Below, piece after piece: positions 36,664 through 43,454 of a DNA stretch of 64,000 nt; within the stretch, counting starts at the first letter, position 1; each line of letters begins with the position of its first letter. Source of the stretch: Bogoriella caseilytica (GTDB taxonomy: Bacteria > Actinomycetota > Actinomycetes > Actinomycetales > Actinomycetaceae). Where the stretch lies: the NCBI RefSeq assembly GCF_003752405.1, contig NZ_RKHK01000001.1, positions 3,038,001 through 3,102,000 on the forward strand, given 5' to 3'. The notes beneath the pieces are model-generated. The model was not told where the DNA came from. It did no database searches and saw nothing but the letters and a program-made list of their open reading frames with translations. Position numbers and translations under genes: made by a program.

Positions 36664-37670
36664 CCGAAGGTCCTCGTGCCCGCCGGAACGGTCCGTGCGC
36701 CAGCCGAGATGGCGGACGCGCGCTTCGACCCGTCCTCGTTGAATCCCGGCGGCATCGGAAACACTGTCTCGTCGTCGCCGTTCTTGCCCAGCAGTCCCTG
36801 GAACGCCAGCGCGGCCTTGCCCTCGTCCTCCTCGTCGAGCGCGTCGCGTGCGGTTTCCGCAGCCTCAGCGAAACGAGTCTTGGCTGCTTCCAGCTCATCA
36901 TCTGTCGCACGAATGCTGATGGTGTGCCCCGCCAGGGTGGGGTCGTTTACCCCGAGGCCGAAGGTGACGTAGCCGTTGATGATCTTGCTGACCTCTTCGA
37001 GAGCAGAGACGTAATACTCTGCATGATCGTTGCCCGATACCAGGCCGGAGGCGAAGGCTTGATACGTCGCGACCTCGATGAAGAACCCACCAGGCTTCTT
37101 TCCGGAGCCGAGTATCGAACGTCGGGTCTGACGGAGCAGCTTCACAGTGGGAACGTAATAGCCGTCATGCGCCGAGTTCATTGCGGTCGACAGCGACGTG
37201 AGCTTCTCCGGATTGGTACGCACCCACTCGTCCTCATCGCCCTTCTGCGGGATCTCCCACGTCTCACCGTCCCAGTAAGGACGAGCAGGCACCGCGTCGA
37301 CATACAGGTCGTACTCGGGGAACGACACCTGCAAACTGCGATCCTGACGCTTCGTTCGCCGGTGACCATCGCCATCACTACCGAACTCCGCATGCAGGAC
37401 GGTGAAGAATCGGTCGAGGATGTCTTTCGACGTGACGTCGCTCGGTAGGTCCGGGAGCCGCACGAACACGTCAACGTCTTTGACTCGCTTGATCGACACG
37501 TTCCTCTTGTACGAGCCGATCAGCACCGGGTCCACTCCGTACTCGGCGAGCTTAGCGTCGGCTTCGAGTGCATCGCGCACCAGCCGGTGCGCCTCCGGCG
37601 CGTTGGCCTTGTCATCGCCGGGCTCGATGGAGCTCAGCGCATCCTTGAACTGCTGCTTGAGGTGAGCCAT
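36660..37670 (-). CDS. CBASS CD-NTase (cGAS/DncV-like nucleotidyltransferase)
   Basis: 336 aa. The nucleotidyltransferase site is G52-S53-Y-K-R-N ... K-D65-V-D67-V-F, with the third acid probably D125 in D-L-Y-V-D-A-V-P-A-R. The rest is helical, as in SMODS cyclases. It would join nucleotides into a cyclic oligonucleotide after infection; given a SAVED effector the product is likely a cyclic trinucleotide. The protein ends A-G-T-R-T-F-G: a flexible tail with a terminal glycine, the substrate expected by Cap2. ATG with GGAGGG four bases upstream. It follows a 38-aa ORF by 93 bases in the same direction. Confidence 0.9.
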   Translation of the reverse strand: MAHLKQQFKDALSSIEPGDDKANAPEAHRLVRDALEADAKLAEYGVDPVLIGSYKRNVSIKRVKDVDVFVRLPDLPSDVTSKDILDRFFTVLHAEFGSDGDGHRRTKRQDRSLQVSFPEYDLYVDAVPARPYWDGETWEIPQKGDEDEWVRTNPEKLTSLSTAMNSAHDGYYVPTVKLLRQTRRSILGSGKKPGGFFIEVATYQAFASGLVSGNDHAEYYVSALEEVSKIINGYVTFGLGVNDPTLAGHTISIRATDDELEAAKTRFAEAAETARDALDEEDEGKAALAFQGLLGKNGDDETVFPMPPGFNEDGSKRASAISAGARTVPAGTRTFG

Positions 37671-37763
37671 CGGGCCCTCCGATCTTGTTGTGAATGTCTT
37701 GGACTTCTCTGAGCCTGCCTCACACCACCGACACTTCGACGAGCATGAAGGGCAGGGGGCGTG

Positions 37764-37880
37764 CTACTTCTCGCCGCGCTTGCCGGTGCTCTCGTTGGTC
37801 GTGGTCTTTGGGTGGCGCTTCACCGTGGACTGCTTCACGAACCGACCCGTGACCGCGCTGCGCCCTCTCTTGCCTGCCAT
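37764..37880 (-). CDS. Small basic protein at the head of the CBASS operon (38 aa)
   Basis: M-A-G-K-R-G-R-S-A-V-T-G-R-F-V-K-Q-S-T-V, then K-R-H-P-K-T-T-T-N-E and a K-R-G-E-K end. It has a very strong ribosome binding site (GGAGGTGAGGAG) one base before ATG 37880. It contains eleven Lys/Arg among 38 residues and no Cys, Trp or membrane segment. The position between the CapH-like promoter region and the CD-NTase, plus the excellent translation signal, argues that it is a real gene. Function unknown: possibly nucleic-acid or target binding, or a conjugation partner. Sequences of this style recur as short hypothetical proteins in bacteria, by my recollection only. Confidence 0.7.
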   Translation of the reverse strand: MAGKRGRSAVTGRFVKQSTVKRHPKTTTNESTGKRGEK

Positions 37881-37914
37881 GCTCCTCACCTCCTCGATGT
37901 TCCAGACTCGATGC

Positions 37915-37973
37915 TGTGTTTCAATTCTAACACACTTCTGTCGAAGGTGACGTGCTGTCGCAGATGTGACACA
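37915..37973. promoter_or_regulatory. Divergent control region with TGTG/CACA inverted repeats
   Basis: 37915-37934 is TGTGTT, eight bases, AACACA. 37965-37973 is the palindrome TGTGACACA, ending nine bases before the HTH gene. On the minus strand the first repeat includes TAGAAT, a fair -10 for the CBASS operon. The two related sites are candidate operators for the adjacent HTH repressor. Confidence 0.45.
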
Positions 37974-37981
37974 CTGAGGGT

Positions 37982-38344
37982 ATGGCCAAGACCACGATCA
38001 AGACGGCCGCGCTGTACTCCGCCCTAGACGCCGCGCGTCAAGAGAGGCAGCTTTCTTGGCGAGCGCTCGCCGGTGAAGTAGGGGTGAGTCCCTCGTTACT
38101 CTCCCGGCTCGGCAACGGCCTCAAACCGGACACCGACGGCTTCGCCACGATCATTGCCTGGCTCCGACTCCCGGCCGAGGACTTCTTCGACCACGAGGGG
38201 CAGCACGACAACGCACGTGAGCCCGACCTCATGGCGCAGCTCGCACCGCTCCTGCGCGCCCGGAAGGATCTCAGCGAGACCGACGTCAAGTACCTGCAAC
38301 AGGTCATCGGTGCGACCATCGAACGTGCACGGGCTCAGGGATGA
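37982..38344 (+). CDS. XRE-family HTH repressor, CapH-like
   Basis: 120 aa. A helix-turn-helix lies at about residues 22-60 (W-R-A-L-A-G-E-V-G-V-S-P-S-L-L-S-R-L) and a charged helical C-terminal part follows after D-F-F-D-H-E-G. It is divergent from the CBASS operon and immediately followed by a zinc peptidase of the ImmA/IrrE type. In some CBASS systems a CapH repressor is cleaved by CapP on DNA damage, releasing transcription; this pair has that composition. The assignment rests on context and domain types. Start ATG 37982 is close behind GAGGG, so the message may be near-leaderless. Confidence 0.78.
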   Translation: MAKTTIKTAALYSALDAARQERQLSWRALAGEVGVSPSLLSRLGNGLKPDTDGFATIIAWLRLPAEDFFDHEGQHDNAREPDLMAQLAPLLRARKDLSETDVKYLQQVIGATIERARAQG

Positions 38345-38347
38345 CTC

Positions 38348-38899
38348 GTGCGTCGAGGATTCAAGACCGAGGCGAAGAGCCTCGCGCTGGAGCTACGGGC
38401 CGAGATCGGCCTCGACGCGCATGCGCCTTTCGACCCCTACGCCTTCGCTTCTGAGTACGGCATCCCGGTCGTCCAGCTCAGTGACCTTGATGGTGTCGCG
38501 CGTGATCACTTCCTGCGAGCGGACGGAAGCGCACTGTCCGGGGCGCTGATCCCAAACGGGAGTGGCGTGGTCATCCTGGAGAACGATGCTCAGCCCTTGA
38601 CTCGTCGTCGCACCACCATGTGCCACGAACTCGCCCACGTCGTCCTGGAGCACGAGTTCGGCGTTTCGCTTTCCGACGAGAGGAAGTGTGGGCTCGGCGG
38701 CGACCAAGAAGCCGAAGCCGACTGGCTCTCGGGGGAGATGCTGATCCCCAACGACGGAGCATTCCGGCTCGCCCGAGCGAACGCCACCGACGAGGAGGCA
38801 GCGGATGCCTACGACGTCAGCCTCGCGATCGCCCGCTGGAGAATGAACCATAGCGGAGCGCGCAAGGTGATGCAGCGGGCCCGCGCCAAGTGGGTGTGA
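38348..38899 (+). CDS. ImmA/IrrE-family zinc metallopeptidase, CapP-like
   Basis: 183 aa. The zincin motif is H93-E94-L-A-H97 in T-T-M-C-H-E-L-A-H-V-V-L-E-H, with third ligand probably E123 in Q-E-A-E-A-D-W-L-S-G-E-M-L-I-P. The N-terminal 80 residues (F-D-P-Y-A-F-A-S-E-Y-G-I-P-V) are the standard ImmA/IrrE start. Cys92 directly before the motif could act as a switch, as proposed for CapP. GTG start three bases behind the repressor stop, so the pair is one transcript. Expected role: cleave the neighbouring repressor after DNA damage or phage attack. Confidence 0.82.
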   Translation: MRRGFKTEAKSLALELRAEIGLDAHAPFDPYAFASEYGIPVVQLSDLDGVARDHFLRADGSALSGALIPNGSGVVILENDAQPLTRRRTTMCHELAHVVLEHEFGVSLSDERKCGLGGDQEAEADWLSGEMLIPNDGAFRLARANATDEEAADAYDVSLAIARWRMNHSGARKVMQRARAKWV

Positions 38900-38906
38900 A
38901 CCGGAC

Positions 38907-39719
38907 GTGACCAATGTGATCAGCGCCTTTCCCCTCGGGACCATTGAGGGCGTCTCCAAGATTGTCGGTGACCTTTACAGCGGCACCGAACTCACACGCA
39001 TCATGGCCGAAGTGCCGCTTCGCTCTGACCCCGGCGAAGGTCACACCAAGTGGCGCCGACTCGCCCACGCCGTCTCCAGTAATCAAGCGAAGACCGGTAA
39101 CGGGAATGCGCTGATCGCTCTTGTTCGGGCGGCAATGCGAGCGGAGCGCACGCTCGATCGCAAGTCTCGTGCAGACATCGCACGCGATGAACTCAATCAG
39201 GTTCTATCGCTAGTGAGCCTCAAAGTGCTCGCCGACGGACGAGTAGCAACGGCCAAGAGGGCGTCCACCGATACTGAGGCGCTGGCTCGCTCGGAACGGC
39301 TCTACAAGATTCTCGAACAAAGCGGAGCGCATGCCGAGGTACTTACATACTGTCGAGAAGACCTCGTCCGCGCGGACTACTACGAAGCGGTCTTCGAGGC
39401 GATCAAGGGTTTGGGGGCACGGATTCGTTCTCAGACCGGCGTTGATGCCGATGGATACGGCCTCATCGAGAAGACGATGGCCGGCTCAAGCCCACCACTC
39501 AGGATCAACGGGGGGCGAACCCGCACCGAGCGAGATGAGCAACTCGGTATAGCCAACCTCGCGAAAGGGCTGTTCAGCGCCTTCCGGAACCCAGTGGCCC
39601 ACGAGCCCAAGTTGCACTGGACGATGAGCGAACTGGACGCTCTTGACGTTCTGGGAACGCTGTCCATGATCCATCGTCGGCTGGACGCAGCGATCTCGCG
39701 GAACGGTGAGGGCGCCTGA
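38907..39719 (+). CDS. TIGR02391 family protein (phage-defence-associated, function unknown)
   Basis: 270 aa. The C-terminal part has the TIGR02391/Hypoth_Ymh pattern: L-F-S-A-F-R-N-P-V-A-H-E-P, then S-E-L-D-A-L-D-V-L-G-T-L-S-M-I-H-R-R-L-D. These proteins are frequent in defence islands and some resemble the C-terminal part of abortive infection proteins (R-N-x-x-x-H could be a ribonuclease-like site). The GTG start is 7 bases behind the peptidase stop, so it may belong to the same plus-strand transcript. Confidence 0.7.
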   Translation: MTNVISAFPLGTIEGVSKIVGDLYSGTELTRIMAEVPLRSDPGEGHTKWRRLAHAVSSNQAKTGNGNALIALVRAAMRAERTLDRKSRADIARDELNQVLSLVSLKVLADGRVATAKRASTDTEALARSERLYKILEQSGAHAEVLTYCREDLVRADYYEAVFEAIKGLGARIRSQTGVDADGYGLIEKTMAGSSPPLRINGGRTRTERDEQLGIANLAKGLFSAFRNPVAHEPKLHWTMSELDALDVLGTLSMIHRRLDAAISRNGEGA

Positions 39720-39849
39720 GAATGGCTGGAGCGCTTTCGATCGATCTGACAGCACGCATCGCCAGCACCGACGCAGCGCTGGCGCTAGGGGGCGTTGTTG
39801 CGGTGGGCGCTGGGCTGTGCCAGCAGCCAATACATTGCGGATTCTTCGG

Positions 39850-41124
39850 ATGCGGTTGAATGGCGTAGTGACCGATCCAACCCCCGATGCCCTCATGAAG
39901 GCGGTGGTGGACCGGTATCTGAAGTCCGGCGACTTCAACGGACTCCACCTGCACACGAATGTCGAGCCCGCCTTGGTTGACGTCGCGAAGAGGCTGGTAG
40001 CCGACGGCAAGCTTCAGGTGATGGTGTCGGAGGTTGACTATCCGAACCCGCACATCCGGCCGTGGCCCTCGCGGCGAACGATCGAGTCGCAGATCGAGTC
40101 ACTCGACGAGTTGGCGGGGGCCGGCTACGGCGTGGTGCTCTATCCGACTCCGCTCGCTCTGAAGGGTGTGCGCGTTCCGGCGCGTCTGAAGGGGCGTCCG
40201 TTCGGTGCGGCGATGGCGAAGGGCCGCGGCACCCTAGAACTCGCCTATTTCAGCTTCGACGTGCTCGAGCCATACCGGAACGACCCGCGCTACCACTTCC
40301 GCTACTGGGACTTCGGCGTTGACATGGGTATCGGCGATGAGGCCTACCTCGACGAGACCGAGCTCGAGCGCGACAAGGTGTCGTTGAGTCATCTTGGGTT
40401 TGCCTATGACCTTTCCGGTTACGACCGCGCTGACGTGACGACGCCGATCGTCCGCCGCGTCGCTGCCTTCTATGGCGATCTCGCCAAACTCACCCCGGAG
40501 CATCAGCAACGCTGGCAGTCGTATCAAGTGGTCGATACCGGCCTAGAGCCGCACCCTGCGTGGTGGATGACACAGATGGGCCACTGGGCCGACGGCATCG
40601 GGCCGTTCGACCACCTCTTCATTGAGCTCGCGAACCTCAACGCGCTCTGGACTGGAGCCTTCGGCGAAGCGCTCTTCAAGCACACCGATCGACCGCAGGA
40701 CTTCGGATGGCTTCTGCGTCCGTCGCAGCGTGAATGGGACGAGTTCATCGTGCAGCTCGACAAGGTGCTGTCTGACAACATCCGCCACGACGGCCTAGAC
40801 GCAGCGGGCGCACCCCGTAAGGACAAGAACGACCAGAACCTCGGCAGCCTCACTCGTCTCGCCGCTTTTCTTGATGGCAAGGGCATCGATGCGGCCGTGG
40901 TGAAAGACCTAATGAGGCCGCTGCGTGAGATACGTCAGGCCAGGCAGAAGCCAGCCCATGCATTGCGCACCAACCTTACGGATAAGACCTTCGTGCATCG
41001 TCAGGTCGCGCTACTCGAGGACCTCAACGATGCGCTCCGGGAGCTGGCGCGGTGGATGTCTACGCATCCGAAGAATCGAGGGTGGAAGGCTGACTTTGAG
41101 CCGGACACGTACTACCGGATGTAG
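39850..41124 (+). CDS. Protein of unknown function, island cargo
   Basis: 424 aa from ATG 39850; GTG 39868 is also possible and the frame is open back to 39706. I do not recognise a family. Notable parts: H-L-H-T-N-V-E-P-A-L-V near the start, P-N-P-H-I-R-P-W-P-S-R-R-T, G-R-P-F-G-A-A-M-A-K-G, W-D-F-G-V-D-M-G-I-G-D-E-A-Y, and a helical second half with H-P-A-W-W-M-T-Q-M-G-H-W and K-D-K-N-D-Q-N-L. There is no signal peptide or membrane helix. TACATT at 39830-39835 may be its own -10. Being between a defence cluster and attR it may be a defence or element-maintenance gene; that is inference only. Confidence 0.6.
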   Translation: MRLNGVVTDPTPDALMKAVVDRYLKSGDFNGLHLHTNVEPALVDVAKRLVADGKLQVMVSEVDYPNPHIRPWPSRRTIESQIESLDELAGAGYGVVLYPTPLALKGVRVPARLKGRPFGAAMAKGRGTLELAYFSFDVLEPYRNDPRYHFRYWDFGVDMGIGDEAYLDETELERDKVSLSHLGFAYDLSGYDRADVTTPIVRRVAAFYGDLAKLTPEHQQRWQSYQVVDTGLEPHPAWWMTQMGHWADGIGPFDHLFIELANLNALWTGAFGEALFKHTDRPQDFGWLLRPSQREWDEFIVQLDKVLSDNIRHDGLDAAGAPRKDKNDQNLGSLTRLAAFLDGKGIDAAVVKDLMRPLREIRQARQKPAHALRTNLTDKTFVHRQVALLEDLNDALRELARWMSTHPKNRGWKADFEPDTYYRM

Positions 41125-41248
41125 AACTACTGGGCGGTGATGTCTCCGTCCTCGACGAGTTGTTCACACGGGAAGTGCTGGTCGCGCTTGCTCCGTGACC
41201 GGATGACTCGACCTCCCGGGGCTGTGAGGGGTCTGAGTCGCTGGGGGA

Positions 41249-41270
41249 GGGGACCAGAAGGGGACCAGAA
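41249..41270. repeat. Tandem 11-bp repeats, candidate integrase arm sites
   Basis: GGGGACCAGAA occurs twice without a gap (41249-41259, 41260-41270), about 90 bases inside attR. Near attL, GTGGACCAGAA is at 30734-30744 and GTGGACCAATC at 30757-30767. Shared words at both island ends are what arm-type integrase sites look like. Otherwise the gap 41125-41360 holds nothing I recognise. Confidence 0.35.
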
Positions 41271-41360
41271 TCATGGGAACCATGCATGTCGTGCCACGCT
41301 CTGCATGATCTAGCGTCCGGAATCACGCGGAAATCGCTCTCTCGGGAGCCATCTGGACGC

Positions 41361-41403
41361 CTGGGGGTCAAGGGGTCGTGGGTTCGAATCCCGCCAGCCC
41401 GAC
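41361..41403 (+). other. attR: right end of the island
   Basis: Perfect 43-bp copy of 29199-29241 (anticodon loop, T arm and acceptor 3' strand of tRNA-Pro). There is no 5' half upstream, so it is not a second tRNA gene. Confidence 0.85.
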
Positions 41404-41409
41404 GGATAT

Positions 41410-41440
41410 GCCCTGGTGAGAGCACGTTTCTCGCCGGGGC
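41410..41440. terminator. tRNA-Pro-type terminator behind attR
   Basis: GCCCTGGTGAGA (41410-41421), seven-base loop, TCTCGCCGGGGC (41429-41440): a 12-pair stem with two G-U pairs. Probably the ancestral chromosomal terminator of tRNA-Pro. Confidence 0.65.
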
Positions 41441-41496
41441 TTCGTCATGTCCGGGGAGTACTCTCGGTAGTCTGCTCAGGTCGCTGAGGTGGGATC

Positions 41497-41940
41497 GTCC
41501 TGCCCGCCCTCTACGTAGCCGAGCACTTGGACTTTGGCCACGCGATCACCGTCTATAGGGCGCAGGGCGTCACCGTCGGAGCTTTACACGCCCTGGTGGA
41601 ACCGACCACGACGAGGGAGACCTTCTACGTCGCGATGGCCCGCGGCAAGTACGCCAACCGCGCCTATGTGGTCCTGGACCGGCCCGACGACCACCCGAAT
41701 GACAACCTCGACCCCACCGGCCGCGGCGTCTTCCAACACGTCGGGGCCGAGCTGTCCGCACACCAGACCATCACTGCCGAGCAGAAGTACTGGGGCTCGA
41801 TCGCCCCACTCGCCACCGAGTACGAGACCATCGCCGCCGCAGCCCCACACGACCGCTGGGCCACCCTGATTCGATCCTCCGGACTCACCTCCGAGCAAGC
41901 CGACGCCGTGATCGATCGAGTTCTCCGCAACCCATTCTGA
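41497..41940 (+). pseudogene. C-terminal fragment of a MobF-type relaxase/helicase (TraA/TrwC-like)
   Basis: The frame reads L-P-A-L-Y-V-A-E-H, D-F-G-H-A-I-T-V-Y-R-A-Q-G-V-T-V, then T-T-T-R-E-T-F-Y-V-A-M-A-R-G-K-Y-A-N-R-A-Y-V: the last helicase motifs of conjugative relaxases. It ends normally at TGA 41940 with a helical tail but lacks the relaxase domain and the other helicase motifs. It begins about 60 bases beyond the attR terminator, so it is a remnant of a different conjugative element that used the same region. Confidence 0.72.
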
Positions 41941-41992
41941 GGGCACTTTTCGCAGCCACGCTGATGGCCACGTGCAGGCGTAGCCTGGACCT

Positions 41993-42727
41993 ATGGCCGG
42001 GAAAGCGCAGTGGCGTGAAGACCTCGCGGAACTCGACCGCTCATCATGGCCGGAGTTCCTCGACGAGCACTCCGGGCTCCCGGGCCCGCGCGCCAACATC
42101 GATCTGGCGATGGCCGTCGCAGAGGTCGCCGATGCCGAGTTGGTCGAGTCACTGCTCGCCAGCGGCGACGAGTACCGGATCTTCTGCGGAACCCTGGCCC
42201 TCGGCGTCCGTGCCGCTGAACCAGGGGTGGAAGCCAGGCTGCGGATGCTCGCGACCGATGAACGCTGGAGAGTGCGCGAGGCGGTCGCTATCGGGCTGCA
42301 GCGCCTCGGCGATGCCGATCTCGCCGCGCTGGAGTCGCTGGTGCTGGACTGGGCCGGCGATGCCGATCCCTTGGTCCAGCGGGCAGCAGCAGCCGCGATC
42401 TGCGAACCCCGCCTGCTGCGCTCACCACAGGCCGCCGCGGTGGCGATCGACGTGTGCCGCCTCGCGACGACGAGCCTGGCCGGGCGGCCACAGTCCACGC
42501 GCCGTGAGCCGGGTGTGCGCTCCCTCCGGCAAGGGCTCGGCTATTGCTGGAGTGTGGCCGTCGCTGCCGACCCCGATCCTGGCCTGGCCGCTTTCGGCGC
42601 GCTCGACGGGCGGGATCCCGACCTCGTTTGGATCATCTCGCAGAACCGGCGCAAGAAGAGACTTGCCCGCCTCCTCGACCAGAGTGAGCTCGCCTCTTCA
42701 CACCAGCCGCATCGAACTGCCGGCTGA
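41993..42727 (+). CDS. HEAT-repeat domain protein
   Basis: 244 aa. Helical repeats are visible, for example D-E-Y-R-I-F-C-G-T-L-A-L-G-V-R-A, D-E-R-W-R-V-R-E-A-V-A-I-G-L and D-P-L-V-Q-R-A-A-A-A-A-I, the D-x-x-x-x-V-R-x-A-A pattern of HEAT/DNA alkylation repair-like folds. A scaffold for protein or nucleic acid binding; the partner is unknown. ATG 41993 is not preceded by a strong ribosome binding site. First intact gene right of the island. Confidence 0.65.
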   Translation: MAGKAQWREDLAELDRSSWPEFLDEHSGLPGPRANIDLAMAVAEVADAELVESLLASGDEYRIFCGTLALGVRAAEPGVEARLRMLATDERWRVREAVAIGLQRLGDADLAALESLVLDWAGDADPLVQRAAAAAICEPRLLRSPQAAAVAIDVCRLATTSLAGRPQSTRREPGVRSLRQGLGYCWSVAVAADPDPGLAAFGALDGRDPDLVWIISQNRRKKRLARLLDQSELASSHQPHRTAG

Positions 42728-42811
42728 CAGTGGAACCCCACCACACGACGCCGTCGCATGTAGCTTTCACGGTAGGGCGGCGCCGTAGCCGCCCGGGCGA
42801 AGGGAGCGGCC

Positions 42812-43375
42812 ATGAGCACTACGCGCAAACTGGTGGTCACCCAGAACGTCACGCTGGACGGTTCGATCGAAATGCTCGATCCCTGGTTCTCCCCTGAGGC
42901 CGGCAGCGATACCGATGACCTCTTCGAGGAGATGGCCCGCCAGGACGAAACTCACGACGCAGTCCTCTTTGGACGCCGGACCTTCGAGGACATGCGCGGA
43001 TACTGGCCGCACCAGAGCGATGACCAGACGGGCATCGCCCAGAGCTTGAACTCCGTCACGAAGTACGTGGTGAGTTCCACTCTCGATGATCCCGGTTGGC
43101 AGGGCTCCGTTGTGTTGCGAGGGGACCCCATCGAGGAGGTTCGCGCGCTGAAAGACGCAGCCGGGCAGGACATCGTCTGCACGGGCAGCATCAGCCTCGT
43201 TCACGCCCTCGTTCCCTCAGGCCTCATCGATGAGTACCGGCTCTTTGTTTACCCCGCTGTGCAGGGTCGTGGCCGGCGGCTCTTTCCCGCAGGGTCCGCG
43301 GTGCCCAGGCTCGAACTCCTGCGAACCAGGTCCTTTCGATCCGGCGTCGTCCTCACCACCTATCGTCCGCATTGA
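42812..43375 (+). CDS. Dihydrofolate reductase family protein (RibD C-terminal-like)
   Basis: 187 aa. It fits the RibD_C/DHFR-like fold: V-V-T-Q-N-V-T-L-D-G-S-I at the start, A-V-L-F-G-R-R-T-F-E-D-M-R-G-Y-W-P, Y-V-V-S-S-T-L, D-I-V-C-T-G-S-I-S-L-V-H-A-L and I-D-E-Y-R-L-F-V-Y-P. Such stand-alone proteins are predicted NADPH-dependent reductases of unknown substrate. ATG follows GGGAGCGGCC. Confidence 0.85.
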   Translation: MSTTRKLVVTQNVTLDGSIEMLDPWFSPEAGSDTDDLFEEMARQDETHDAVLFGRRTFEDMRGYWPHQSDDQTGIAQSLNSVTKYVVSSTLDDPGWQGSVVLRGDPIEEVRALKDAAGQDIVCTGSISLVHALVPSGLIDEYRLFVYPAVQGRGRRLFPAGSAVPRLELLRTRSFRSGVVLTTYRPH

Positions 43376-43454
43376 GCCAGCGAAGGCCCATCGGGAGCCC
43401 GCCCTCCCACCGCTGGATGAGCACGCCTGAGTCCAACTGACGCCACCGGCCCTC

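Noticed and set aside
33428-37670. Bil (ISG15-like) or Pycsar system instead of CBASS
   Set aside because: There is no ubiquitin-like gene, the cyclase is CD-NTase-type with a C-terminal glycine, and the effector has SAVED, all of which fit CBASS.
41361-41403. Second tRNA-Pro gene
   Set aside because: Only the 3' half is present; there is no acceptor 5' strand or D arm upstream. It is attR.
41060-41425. Minus-strand frame with R-R-A-G-G-I-R-T-H-D-P over the att copy
   Set aside because: This peptide is a translation of tRNA sequence seen in many spurious annotations.
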